Origin: Thermothielavioides terrestris NRRL 8126
Taxonomy: Eukaryota; Ascomycota; Sordariomycetes; Sordariales; Chaetomiaceae
DNA: 64,000 nucleotides
Reading direction: 5' to 3'
NCBI RefSeq assembly: GCF_000226115.1
Contig: NC_016458.1
Span: forward strand, 9,157,501 to 9,221,500
How positions within the stretch are numbered: position 1 is the stretch's first letter; every line of letters starts with the position of its first letter. The notes beneath the pieces were generated by a model. It had not been told where the DNA came from. It made no database searches and was given only the letters and a program-made list of their open reading frames with translations. Shown in pieces: positions 1 through 11,600 of this stretch. The position numbers and the translations under genes were made by a program.

Positions 1-2062
1 CCATGGGCCCTTTCCCCGGCGGCTCTCGGGAGCTAGCTCTGTGATGAATGGAGACAAACTCGTACGTCGCTTCGTCCTTCCCAAGTGCTGCATCGCTCCG
101 TCAGCGTCGTCATTCGTGTATACCTACCTACGGTGAAAACTCGATCGCGCCTCACTGGCTGTGCGGCCACGCCTCGAACCTGTCGGGCTGACTGTCCGAC
201 AGTTTCCTCTCGTCGTCGACGTCGCCCAGCGCATCGAATCGGACAAGAGCTCCGACGTCCACTTCGTTTTGCACAAGTGCAGGGAACTAGGCAAAACCGT
301 GCTGGCCAGAGGTACTCCCGCCTCTGTCTCCCTTCAGCTCGGCAGCGCCATACCGCCCCAAGAGACTGCCCTGCGGCTAGTCGACGCCTACTTCAGGACC
401 TTTGAGTGCGTCTACAGGATCCTTCACCGGCCCACCTTCTGGCAAGGCTACCGGAAATACTGGGAACAGCCCGGCGCCACCGACTCGGCTTTTGTGGTAC
501 AGTTCCAACTCTGCATGGCCATCGGCACGTGCTTTGAGGACGGCGGACCGGCTCTCCGCCGTTCGGCTGCTCAGTGGATACACGAAGCTCAAGTTTGGCT
601 CGTCTCCTCTTTGTCTTCCATGAAGTCGCGGTTCAACTTCGCCGGTCTCCAAATTTTGTGCCTGCTCCATCTGGCCAGGGAGACTTGCGGCGTTGGAGGA
701 GACTTGGCCTGGATCAGTGCCGGCTCTCTGCTGCGAACCGCTATGCACCTGGGTTTACACCGCGATCCGGACAACGTCCCCACCATGTCCGCGTTCAACG
801 CGGAAATGAGACGGCGACTGTGGGCCACCGTTCTCGAGATTGTGGTGCAGTCGAGCTTGGACTCCGGCGCCCCCCCTCTCCTGGGCCTGTCCGACTTCGA
901 CACCCGGCCGCCCTCAAATTACGATGATGACCAGCTTGCCGAAAATGCCAAGTTCCCCTCCATACCCCGGCCTCCGAACGCCTTTACGGAGACCACCGTC
1001 CAGCTCGCACTTCTTCGCTCGGTTCCCGTACGGCTGGCCATCGCCCAGTACGTCAACCACTTTAACTCACTCGGCACGTTCGAGGAAACCCTGAAGTGGA
1101 ACAACGAGTTGACAAATGCATGCCGGACGCTTTCCGCCACCTTTCAGCCTTTCTACGATCCTGCAGGCATTCTTCCTAAACGCCTCTCGTTGTTCCAGCT
1201 CCGGCTGGCAGAGCACATGGTGCATCGCTTCTTCTTGGCGCTGAACCACCCGTGGCTGTGGTCAGCGCACAACAACCCCGCTTACTACTTTGCTCGGAAG
1301 ATGTGTGTCGAGACCTCCCTCAAGCTGTACAGGGCCATTGCCACAGGGTCACCCGCCGGCGACTCTGGGACAGCAAGTCAATCCGACGACTTCACCAGAC
1401 TCTCCACATGCGGGTACGGTGCGTTCCGATCGGTCCCGACTCTAGCTGTCCTCACGATTTGTCTCGAGCTCTTGTGGCAAGTCCAAGAAGACCGGTCCTT
1501 CCGCCATAGCATCAGCATCGACCAGCCACATGATCGGCCCGCTCGCGGCAGCGAAGCGGACATCAACAATCCCGTTGGCATGGGCATCGGGAGCGGTGCC
1601 GCTCCGCGACAAGAACTGCTTGAAGCCGTCAGGTACTCTATCGGCTGGGCTGAGCGGCGCATCCGGTGTGGAGAAACCAATGTGAAAGCTTACCTGTTAT
1701 TCTGTGCCCTGCTATGCCAGGCCCAAGCGATCCAGCGAGGCGCCTCGGACGCAGAAGTGGAACGTCAGGTCATGAATTCGGTGGCGGAAGAGTTGAACCA
1801 CTGCTTGCTCCTGCTGAAGGACGCCGCTGGCCGTGACCCCTCCCTGGCGTCGGCCGGTACGGCAACCAACGGCGGAAGGGTCAGTATATCCCACGGAAGT
1901 CCGCCTGAAGCAGGTGGTGAATGGGGACCAGATGAGGCGGTAAGGAGGGATCCTGACTTTGCTCCGGCCTCGGGCGGGCTGGCTGAGTTCGCACAGACAC
2001 AACCCCGCGGGTTCAACTCCATCTTCAACATTCACGACGCCGACTTCTTTCTTGGCACCTGA
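1..2062 (+). CDS. Zn2Cys6-family transcription factor, 3' part (partial at window start)
   Basis: This is the C-terminal two thirds of a fungal regulator carrying the fungal-specific transcription factor (Fungal_trans) domain. The window opens inside a coding exon read from base 2. I place an intron at 62-202, with donor GTACGT, a CTGAC branch site and acceptor CGACAG. Splicing joins a segment ending MNGDKL to FPLVVDVAQRIESDKSS in the same frame; unspliced, that frame has a stop at 134. The Fungal_trans core follows (AYFRTFECVYRILHRPTFW, then GLQILCLLHLARE and LRTAMHLGLHRDP), and the reading frame ends with TGA at 2060-2062. The DNA-binding Zn cluster must lie upstream of the window, so calling it Zn2Cys6 is inference from the domain. 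It should act in the nucleus; its targets cannot be read from sequence. No neighbour is close enough to suggest a pathway. Confidence 0.85.
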
Positions 2063-3089
2063 CCCCGCCACGCCGGTCCGGCTGTTTCCTCCTGACAGCC
2101 GCCTGAGGCGCCGTAACGAGCGGCTCCTCGCGGAAGGATTTCGACCGGTCGACCACCCACCCAGCCATGCGCCCCATGCGCTCTCTTCCTCGAGTCTCAA
2201 ATACGGCCTCCTTCCAGTGGAAGCCCACTCGGAGCTAGAATGCTCTCACGACTGTGAGTGCTCCTCAATTTGCCAGCATTGCTCAAAGTCATCATAAGGC
2301 AAGCAATGCCGTTTCTTAGATTCGCTATGTAACTCTTCCGTTAACTCAGCGGACTGGAATAGACTGTTCCGAGTGTGCCGCACGATCAGCTCCCGAACTC
2401 GAGTTCAAAGGAGATCGGTAAAAGGAGACTTAGCAATGCACTCCCTGGATGGTATCTCAGCGTTTGGAAAGGAGATGCGAGAAACTTTGGAATGTCTGGA
2501 AGGATGCAACCCTGCCTCGACCGTCCATCACTGTGTCGAGAGCGAGCTCTAATCCGGGAATCGAGACCACCCTTCCTTGGGTGTCGTGGGTCTACCTAAG
2601 CCACCACTTTCGGGTTGCCCGCGGGCTCGGACAGCGGCAGTACCAGAGGTAGTCGGAGGAACCACAGAAAGGACATCGGTCTTGCTCCGCGCCATCGGGC
2701 TCAGTGAATGCGATACCACGCTCGGACTCCTTGTTCATGCTCTACCGTGATACCGGAGGTGGTTATCACCGGTGTTGTGCTTTGAACAGACCAATCTCTT
2801 TTCAAGCTAATGACTCCTCGCCTTGTCATGTTTCGTCAAACTGGCGAACCACAGTAATGCTATGTAGGTAGCTACAAACGCCAAAAGCTCAATTTATAAG
2901 GTAAATTTCAAATGCTCTCACCACCCCGAGAGCACCAAACTGCTGTAACTCGGCGAAGTCTCACCTCAACCGGGTCTTGACAAGACTATGCGGCCGGCAG
3001 TGTCCATCCCCGAGCGGTACGCTGGTCAGGACAGTTCCTTCAGCCCCCCGTTGCTCAGTCGACTGGGCCCGATTTCGAGCGCACGTTCA

Positions 3090-3147
3090 TTGAAGCCCCC
3101 TCTAAGAGCACTGAAGCCCCGTCTAAGAGCATTGAAGCCCCTTCTAC
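3090..3147. repeat. Minisatellite, 21-bp unit, about 2.8 copies
   Basis: The units start at 3090, 3111 and 3132. Each begins TTGAAGCCCC or CTGAAGCCCC and continues with a TCTAAGAGCA-type half. Copies 1 and 2 differ at only two positions; the third copy degenerates after TTCTAC. It lies in non-coding DNA. Confidence 0.85.
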
Positions 3148-5041
3148 GGTCCCGCTTCGATTCTCATCGAGACGCCTCTGCCGCTTGGCCCAGGCGCTGC
3201 TAAATCCTGATGACTTGCGATGATATGTCAGTTGTTTCGATCCTGCTTAGCCGGCTCTCTCGGGACATTTTAGTCCGGCTCGGGCTGGCAGATGCCATTC
3301 CCACGGTTGGGTAAATCCAAGGAGGCTTGGCTCCACTGGCGTTGTGGGAGAGCCTTTACATAGGCTACAGTGTACCAACCTAAGAATATGGTATAGCTAT
3401 AGAATTGCTCTGGCTCTATAGGATCATATGGTACGGAATAGTGACGGCCCCTTTATGGTTCAATCTTTACGCCTGTTCAATGGTAGCATTCCTATTGTTG
3501 AGCGAGGCAATTTGTTGTCGTCTGTAGTTCGAAGACGGATGTGATCCGGATCATTCAGGTTTCCAAACTCAACTACCTCCGACTGCTTGATCAGGACGCA
3601 GGTTGAATCCTTTTGACTATCACTCGACCGCCCAGAAGTCGAGGCCTTGGTTACTCTTCCGCCATGATAGGACCCGCTGCGGCGATCCAAGACAGTTCTC
3701 TTCCCTCCGCTCCCTTCCCCTCCTCCCCCCGCCGCAGCCTGTTGGGATATTCCAGTTTAAGAACTCGCGACCATCTTGGTGATTCCAAAATTTGCCTGAC
3801 ACCTCAATCGACAGCCTGCTCAAAGCGACCTCCGATGCGGTCCGTTGGATCGAGCTCACAAATGGCTATTTACGTGTCCTACCTTCATGGTCCAAGCTCA
3901 CGAAGCGGTTGTCAAAACGCCAGACAAAACGCCAGACACAGCACTAGAGTTGCTCTTAAACCTCTCGCCAGTCCGACTACGGACGTACTTTTAAAGCAGA
4001 GTACGGCTTCAGGAATAGCTATCGTTGAGGAGCGGCGACGGGGGGGGGGGACCGAATGTGAGAGGGGATTCGGCATCCGCAACACAATGCGTTCCGCTGA
4101 AGCTGGATGGCGGACCAATCCGCTCAGAACACAACAGCGGCGTTGCCAGGTGGGTCTACTCGGGATGAAGCGCCCGAGGTTGGGCTCAGTTCATCCTAAT
4201 TCGGAACACATCATATGCAACCCCCCCTCCTGATCAGTTAGACGAGAGAGATGTGCCGCTTGCAAAGAATTCTTGCGCAAGCCGCGGAAAATACGTGTTC
4301 ATGTCCCTCACTAATCGGTTACAGAGACCGGCAGCTCATGACCAAAAACGTTTCTGCAGGTCTGGATGGCTGGATCAAGTTACTCGCCTCCCATCGCTGG
4401 AGTCTTCTCTGGATAGAAGTACAGCTTGATCTACCGAGCCCATCTAGTTTCTTATCTGGATCTCAGTCAGGCTGCTGTCGAGTATTGGACCCCTCACAGC
4501 CGTGTTGTCCACCTTGCCCTGGGTATGTCTCTCGAAGTTTCAGGTGCTAATTCGGTGAGCATGGCCACGAAGGCATGAACCTAGCTTGCACGACTATACA
4601 TATCGCACATGACAAGCGTAGAGATCGTGAATATTCTGTGCATACACTATGCTCCCACGTAATTGTGGTGCTCATGGTATACTTACTGTACACAGTAAGT
4701 GCTTATGTTTATGTTCCCCTTTTATCTGTGAACGACAGTTCCCGCTATACATAACTGCCGGACTAAGTGCACAAATCCAGAGTTGTGCAATGCATTTCTG
4801 GTTTTTGTGCGCGATCGGCAATGTTATGCAGCCGGATGGTCTTGCGACCGGCAACGGGGTGGTCCGGTAGCAGTGGAGCAACTCGGCCCGGGCCAGGTGA
4901 CTGATATGATCCAATCGACGTTCACTCTCTCTGCAAGGACACCCCTCTGAGGCGACACCATGGTTGTATCGCAGCCGCCTGGAAGCGGAGGCGATGGGCC
5001 ATGATGGAGAGATGGACGTCCGTACGTTCGAAGGTGTCTTC

Positions 5042-5073
5042 GACTCATCTATATGCCTTGACTCATCTATATA
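5042..5073 (+). promoter_or_regulatory. P450 promoter: direct repeat with a TGACTCA site and TATA box
   Basis: The 12-mer GACTCATCTATA occurs twice, at 5042 and 5060. The second copy includes TGACTCA (5059-5065), the consensus for Gcn4/CpcA/AP-1 bZIP factors, and runs into TATATA (5068-5073). The TATA lies about 86 bp before the P450 start codon, a normal spacing. Regulation by a bZIP factor is inference. Confidence 0.45.
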
Positions 5074-5158
5074 CAAAGGCAGGTTCGCCCGCCAGCACTG
5101 GGTTCTGTTCACCAACTCATGTCTTACCTTCATCACCAGTACCATTTCTCACGTAGCC

Positions 5159-7053
5159 ATGGCTGGAGCAAGCTCCCTCCTCGGCGCTGCCCCTTTTGAG
5201 GGCCTGCCGGTCCCGGTCTCGTACCTGGCCGGCGCCTTTGCTTTGGTTTTCCTGCTCTGCCTCCGGGTGTCCAAGTTGGTGACGAGAACCGTGATGCCTC
5301 ATCTCAACCCCAGGAAGGCATTCGAGTTCACAGACACGCGCGTCAAGAAGCACTTCGTCGTGAACTCGCGGCCGATGCTGGAGAGCTGGTTCTCTGCCCA
5401 CCCCGACCAGCCGGCCCGAGTCATTGGTGACATAGGCGAGGTGACAGTGCTGCCGCACCGTCTGGCCAACGAGATACGGAATGACCCGCGCCTCAGCTTC
5501 GCACGCTGGATTACCCAGGTAACGTGATCTTGCCTGATAATCACCGGGCGCAATCTGGGCCGCTAATGCCACATTCAAAAGAGTTTCCATGCTTATCTCC
5601 CCGGCTTCGAGGGCTTCCGAGAGGGCGGCCGAGATTCGCACATCGTCCAGGATGTTATCATGAAAGACCTTACCAAGCATCTGAGTAAGCGACGACCGGC
5701 TGGCGAGGGAAGCGTTCTGCGTCTTTCTTTTACTCGGGCTAACATGTTTTGACCTTCCTCGAAGACAAGGTGACCGAGCCGCTCTCCCAGGAAACCGCTT
5801 TGGCTGTGGACGAACTGCTCCCGGCAGCTGATAACGAAGGTAGGGAAGCGTTGGAAGCCCCACAAACGAGCTGCCCCCAACGAGCTGCTAAGTTAACGCG
5901 GTAATGTTTACAGCATGGAGCCCGGTGGTGCCGCGGGAGATGCTCCTCCGTCTTGTTGCCCGTGTCTCCTCCCGCGTGTTCCTCGGCGAGGAGGTTTGCC
6001 GAGACCCGGACTGGCTTCGGGTGACCCGCGAATACACGGTGGATGGCTTAAAGGCGGCCGAAGATCTGCGACTGTGGCCCGCTCCGCTAAGATACTTGGT
6101 GCACTGGTTCCTGCCCTCATGCAGCCGTGCTCGACACCACGTCCGGGAGGCCCGCCGGATCATCAACGGCGTGCTCGAGAAGCGGCGCTTGCAGAAGAGC
6201 CTCGGGGAAAAGGTCCAGTTCGAGGACGCGATCGAGTGGTATGCCCGTTTGCTAGTCTCCTACGCCTTCATCTCCGCTGATAATGAAACACGGGCAGGTT
6301 TGAGCGCGAGGCTCATGGACGGCCATACGACCCGGCCGCCGCTCAACTCATGCTGTCCTTCGCTGCCATCCACACCACGACGGAGCTGGTCACCCAGGTT
6401 ATGACAGACCTGTGCAAGAACCCCGAGATCTTCGGCGAGTTGCGACAGGAGATCTCCCAGGTGCTTCGCGCCGGCGGGTGGAACAAGAACTCCCTATACA
6501 ACATGAAGCTGCTCGACAGCGTCATCAAGGAAAGCTTGCGCTTGAAGCCGACCAGTATCAGTACGGTTTTTATCCCTTTCTTGTCTTTACACATTCAACG
6601 GTGTCTAACTTGAATACTTCGGGTAAAGTCCTGATGCGCCGGGTTGCCACCGACAATGTCCAGCTTTCGGACGGCACCTTCATTCCGCGGGGCGACACCA
6701 TCGCCGTTTCCGCACAGCACATGTGGGATCCGGAGGTGTACGACAAGCCGCGCGAGTGGGACGGGCGGCGCTTCCTGCGCATGCGCGAGACCCAGGGCCA
6801 GGAGCACGTGGCGCAGCTGGTCAGCACCAGCCCAGAGCACCTCGGGTTCGGGCACGGCCAGCACGCCTGCCCAGGCCGCTTCTTTGCCTCGAACGAGGCC
6901 AAGATCATCTTGATCCATCTCCTGATGAAGTACGACTGGAGGCTGGCCGAGGGCGCCCCCGTGCCCGAGGTCCGGTATTACGCCTTTACTCTCCTCACAG
7001 ACCGTGCCACCAAGCTGGAGTATCGTCGCCGAGAGCCCGAGATCGCCATTTGA
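5159..7053 (+). CDS. Cytochrome P450 monooxygenase, CYP68/ent-kaurene-oxidase type
   Basis: A membrane-anchored, haem-thiolate monooxygenase of 516 residues. Exons are 5159-5518, 5582-5684, 5765-5839, 5914-6238, 6298-6560 and 6629-7053; all five GT-AG introns (59-80 bp) close in frame. The start is the ATG before a hydrophobic anchor (residues about 18-42). Family marks are FHAYLPGFEGFREGGRD, the I-helix AAIHTTTE (about 310-317), the ExxR motif in KESLRL (366-369) and the haem loop FGHGQHACPGRFFA with Cys456. This pattern matches fungal ent-kaurene-oxidase-like and CYP68 enzymes, which oxidise terpenoid and other secondary-metabolite scaffolds in the endoplasmic reticulum. No terpene cyclase or other pathway gene is adjacent, so the substrate is unknown. 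All key motifs are intact. Promoter elements lie at 5042-5073. Confidence 0.93.
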
Positions 7054-8587
7054 GCCTGCTCGGTCCCATCAAGGCAATGCAAGGGAGGAGTCACAAACAG
7101 ACGGTAGTACTTTGGTTCCAGTTTTCAGCCCATCCACATCCCTATCTCTAGCAGACTAGGGTAGCGTTACGGCCTCTGAATATTTTGTCCTGCGGCTTTG
7201 TATCGTTCCCAGATTGCGCTTGGAATACCTAGTTACCGGATCGCCTGAGCTGAATGAACGGATGATATGTATGTGGCGGTGCGTCGCCACGGTTTTGCCA
7301 CTGGTTTTCCGCCGAGTTGTTTGATTCATTCAAAGTCCAACCGGAACAATTCCAGGTTGGTCCAGCATGTAAGGCAGGTACTTCCATGCAGTGTCCCTAC
7401 ACGGACCGAGTTTGCAAGTCGGCAGAGGATCAAGGAGAAGGTGACTTCCAGCACTGCGGGCCGCTGTTTCTATTTTTGGTGCCCCTGCTTTCCCCCGCAT
7501 TGCCCGAGAGTTAATTTCACCTGCATTCACATTAAACGGAAAATTTTGCAGACGGCCACCTCTCACGGAGCCAACCTTGCGCAGGCATTTCGGCGACCGG
7601 CAGAGATCCATCCCAGGACGCAGCGGACCGCATCTTCCCTTCCGTCAAAAAACCGCGGCCAGGGAACACCCACCCATCCCAGCTTGGATCATTTCCTCCC
7701 GAATTGGAGGGTGGCCGTTGGCAAGCGCAAGCTGGACACAATTCCAGGAGCCATGGGAGAAATCAATTGGATTTACCCGCCCCAATTAATTCCAGGTTGT
7801 TCCAGAACCAGGCTGTCATGGTTGACTTGCCGGTTTCGTGACTTGGTCCACTAAAACTCTCGGCGCCGTCCTGCCCCGGCGAGCCCACCACGCTGCCTCG
7901 TCGTGCATTGCGTGGGATGGGTGACTGATCCTTCGTACACTAGTGTAGGTAAGGTAGTGTATGCATCAAATAACGTCAGGGGGTGAGGTACTGACAGAGG
8001 AAGCCCGGCGCCCCTTGCGATTCTCGCAATATTTAGGGGTAGTGTTTGCTAACCAAGATTCCTCGGGCCGGTCCAATAGGTAGATTGCTAGTTCGAGCGC
8101 GGAGCGCCTGGCCCAGTTCCGCGTTGCCCTAAGCCGTTGGCGCACCCTTCTTGAAGCACATCTGTCCTCCTTTGAGCCGCCCCGACTTCCTGCCCGGTTC
8201 CTCCGACCACAGGACGCCAACCGCCCCGCCGTCCCACCGGCAGCGCAATATCTTGCCATCTGTGTAGTGGAGGATGCGCTAGTGTCCATACACAGTAGGC
8301 GACTGCTACGCTCCTGTTCCTTCGGCGCTCTTCCGGCTGCGACGCGGCGCATTCTCCGCCGGCCAACCCGGAAACCCATCCATGGCTGCCAGTGATCTGG
8401 ACTCGACGCCGCGCGCCCGCTCGTACACTACCACGGTAGTCAACCTTATATAAATAAGCAAGGCGCGGAGCTGGCTCTCCCTTTCAGCCTCACGACCTCA
8501 ACCCTGTCCGGCTCTTGGCCATCCTTGACATCCCGCTTCCTCGGGCGCAGCTCTACCGCTCCTCTGACCTCGGATAACCAGCCCGCC
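7054..8587. other. Intergenic stretch of 1.5 kb
   Basis: No supported gene. A 195-codon open frame at 7267-7854 has no motif or coding-like composition. The right end holds the TATA box of the next gene. A palindrome TACACTAGTGTA occurs near 7938. Confidence 0.6.
8447..8456 (+). promoter_or_regulatory. TATA box of the secreted-protein gene
   Basis: The sequence TATATAAATA lies about 130 bp upstream of the ATG at 8588. A pyrimidine-rich leader with TTTCAGCCTCACGACCTC follows, as is usual for well-expressed fungal genes. Confidence 0.6.
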
Positions 8588-9376
8588 ATGGACCTGCTGG
8601 CGCTTCTGCTTCTTTCGACGGCCCTGGCGCCTGTGCATGGCTCCCCGGCGCCGAACCCGACGCCCATCGCCGTGCGTCACGGGCGGCCGCTCGACCGGCG
8701 CGAGCCTCTCGACATTGGCGATCCAGCATCGGTTGCGCCCACCGGCACCATTACCCTTACCCCCCCTGCTCCGGGCTGCACGACCACCTTGACAGAGAAA
8801 AACTCGTTCCCTTGCACCTGGGACGGGACGACTACCGTTTACCCGACGACAACAGTGCTGTACCAGGAGGTCAATTGCCACGGCTGCCCTTACCTCGACC
8901 TGTCACAAAGTTTCTATAACTGCCCCAACCAGCATATCACAGCAACTCTGTCCGTGGGAGTCGCGAGCACCTCCTGGAGCACCGTCTGTCGGCCCTCGGG
9001 CCAGCGGTCGGATACCAACGCGGCTGCCGCAACACCGACCGTGCCCGCCGGCGGTGCTCCAGTAGCTTCCGCATCTAACAGGAGGCCGAACGGCCCGCCC
9101 CCTTCGCCGACATTGCGCCCCGCAGCCGCAGCCAAGGTCGCCGGCGGCGGCATCGAGCCGGCGGCTTGCACGACGACCTACATAGTCCAGCCGCCGCAAT
9201 CGGCGGGCAAGACCCTGACGACGTACGCAAGCTACACGACAACCACGGTGCCTCTGGATTGCGCCGGCTGCTCGCTTGCCATCAGCACCGGGCTGGTTGG
9301 GTACGGGCCCCCGGGGGTTTTCACCACGACCACGACGCTGCCTGTCGGTGCGATCACCACGTACAAGTGCCAGTGA
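8588..9376 (+). CDS. Secreted Cys/Thr/Pro-rich protein of unknown function
   Basis: A 262-residue single-exon protein. The chosen ATG opens a classical signal peptide (MDLLALLLLSTALAPVHG, cleavage near residue 18) and follows the TATA box by 130 bp; an upstream in-frame ATG at 8525 would bury the signal. A dibasic-like LDRRE near residue 36 could be a processing site. The mature part has two Thr-rich Cys modules: ACTTTYIVQ and CTTTLTEKNSFPCTWDGTTT, each followed by a CxxC pair (CHGCPYLDL and CAGCSLAIS). They are separated by a Ser/Ala/Pro linker. The paired, repeated layout suggests an extracellular or wall-associated protein. I do not recognise the family, and an effector role is only a possibility. 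Confidence 0.8.
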   Translation: MDLLALLLLSTALAPVHGSPAPNPTPIAVRHGRPLDRREPLDIGDPASVAPTGTITLTPPAPGCTTTLTEKNSFPCTWDGTTTVYPTTTVLYQEVNCHGCPYLDLSQSFYNCPNQHITATLSVGVASTSWSTVCRPSGQRSDTNAAAATPTVPAGGAPVASASNRRPNGPPPSPTLRPAAAAKVAGGGIEPAACTTTYIVQPPQSAGKTLTTYASYTTTTVPLDCAGCSLAISTGLVGYGPPGVFTTTTTLPVGAITTYKCQ

Positions 9377-9892
9377 TGTTGGTGGGAAGATTCACTCGGA
9401 GGAAAGAGCCGATTTTGGGGTCGGTATCGCCTAGTCTTTGTTCACGATTTGTTCAGGTGAAAGGAGAGTGCGATGTAGACGACCGGCTTTGAACTGCTTG
9501 TGGGTGAATGGTCACGGTTTCCCATTGCTTGCCTACTAGCAGCGGGACCAACAATAGGGGCAATCATTTGCACCTTGTGTCATGACTTTGCGCTGCCAAG
9601 AATATTTTGTGCGGAATCATTCTGATCTTGAGAATTACCGCGACACCACGACACTTCGACGGCGATTTACATGCCTACCCCTGTTTGGCGCCTTCTCACC
9701 TTTGCTTTTCAGGGGTCAACCCTTCCCTATCCGGGATACTTAACCCATGGGGTCCACACTCGCCGCCAACCGTAACGCAATTCTTCTAGCGCCGCAGTCT
9801 CGGCGCCTCACGGTCTTGAATCCTCAATTCAGCTGCTCCAAGGCGTTGCGCAGCGCCTCACCGACCGGTCACCGCGCGGCACAGGCAACGGG
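9377..9892. other. Intergenic spacer
   Basis: I see no gene, strong repeat or clear TATA box in this 516-bp spacer between two co-oriented genes. Confidence 0.6.
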
Positions 9893-11566
9893 ATGGAGAA
9901 AAGCAACAAGGGCGGGGAGCCCTTCAGGCGGCCACCCACGTCGCCCAAAGGCCATCTCAGAAAGAAGGCGCGTTGGCAGGCGCCCCCGCGGCCGTTTGAC
10001 TCGAAGTCGGATGAAGACGGCGCGCCGGAGCCGAAGCCCCTCTTTCTCGGTGGCTACGCCGTTCAGCAGGCGCCGTCGGCGGCCACCGAGTTCAAGATTC
10101 GGGGCAGAGGCAGGTCTCCCGCTGCGCCCAAGTCTGAGCCCGCCTGGGAGGAGGACACCTCGGAAGCACCGTCGTTCCGGCGCCACGAGAGCGCTTTCTT
10201 CTCCGCTGCAGACAGCATTTTTGCCCAGGTGCAGACCATCAAGACGGTCGTCACCCAGAGCGGCTACGCGCTGAGCCATCCCATCGCGAGAGCCGCCGAG
10301 AACATCAACGCCCAGTTATGCCGCCTGAGCGGCGTCTGCCGCGCAATGTGCGGCGAGATTCAGAGCATGGCGGCCGATATGGAGCAGCTGTCGGCGCATG
10401 GGGAGGGGTTGAGACGGGAGCTCGACGCGGCCACTTACAAGCTCGACTACGCGAGGAAGGACTTCGCTGAGCAGGCCCAAGACCTGAAGTTGGCGGCAGC
10501 CAAGGCGGATGACGACGTGCGCCGGCTAAAGCTTGAGGTCAAGGATCTAAACGCCAAACTGAAGAGTCTTGAGGGCAGTTATCGCTCAATTCAGGGGGAG
10601 CGGGCGAAGCTCGCGGCGGAAAAGCTGAGTCTCGAAGCTTCGGTGCGAGACAGGGACGCGGCAGTTGAGAAGGCGACGGCCGAGTGCTGCAGATTGCAGG
10701 TCCTGGTGCGAGAGAGGGACGAAGAAGCCGAAGAGCTCAAGTCGGAAAATCTAGAGCTGCGCGGCTTGGTGCAACAGCGAGACGCGGAAATCGCAAGGGA
10801 GAAGGCCGACAACACCAGGCTCCGTAGCCTCATTCTCGAGAAGGAGGCACAGAGTGCTACGCTGAGCGGCCTACCCACCACGCCGCTGTCACCACTAGCC
10901 CCGCCGGCGCCCTTCTCGTTCCCGACGAGCGATATGATTCAAAACCTGCCAAGACCAGCCTTCCCTTGGCCCCCCGGGCCTCCAGATACTTACATCAAGC
11001 AGGAGGTTCCTGATCAGGTTCCAGACCAAGCAGCCTCATCCGTGGCTTTCACTCCCGAGGAATGCGTGGCAGGCCAGCCCATGCACCTACCGGATCCCGT
11101 CCAACAGCTCTATCAGTTTGGCGCGGGTGTAGCAGAACTCCTCGGCAGACTCTTCCGCGTCGACTGCCCGGTTTCCTCCAACGCCGCATTCATCGGCTTC
11201 CTCTCACGGCTGGGCGCGGCACCAGCTTCACACCTCATCCACACCAACCCGCCCCCAACTGCTTTCTGGTCGCTCGAGCCCTCGTGGACGCCTCTCCCGG
11301 CGACGCCTCCCACCTTACCGCCGACCCTCGAGGAGAGGTTCACCCTTCTCTGTCTCCTCTTCCCCTTCCCAAACTCAAGCAGCCAATCCTCTCCACCACC
11401 CGCCGCTGCCAACCCCGCCAACGACGACAACGGCCAGCGTGACAGCGAAACGACCAGCTTCCAGCTTCTCGCCTCTCTCCTGACCGCCCTCATAAAGGCA
11501 GACCACAGCGCCTCGCCGCGCGCAGGCCTGGCCTTTTTGAAGACCATGTCGGTGCTCAGGCAGCAG

Positions 11567-11600
<34 letters not shown>

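Larger units (their letters stand above)
2063..5158. other. Gene-free stretch of 3.1 kb
   Basis: No reading frame here has the composition or motifs of a protein. The longest frame (3613-4233) is arginine/serine-rich and shows no recognisable motif. The stretch contains a 21-bp minisatellite (3090-3147), a G10 run near 4041 and a P450 promoter at its right edge. Parts around 3360-3440 and 4560-4800 look AT-richer than the coding regions, which might reflect decayed repeats, but I cannot identify an element. Confidence 0.6.

Noticed and set aside
3613..4233. 206-codon frame in the left gene-free block
   Set aside because: Arg/Ser/Pro-rich composition, no motif, and a G10 run is translated within it.
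4964..5158. N-terminal extension of the P450 frame to 4964
   Set aside because: It would place 65 residues with no family match before the membrane anchor and swallow the TATA box.
7267..7854. 195-codon frame between the P450 and the secreted protein
   Set aside because: No domain or signal, and it lacks coding-like composition.
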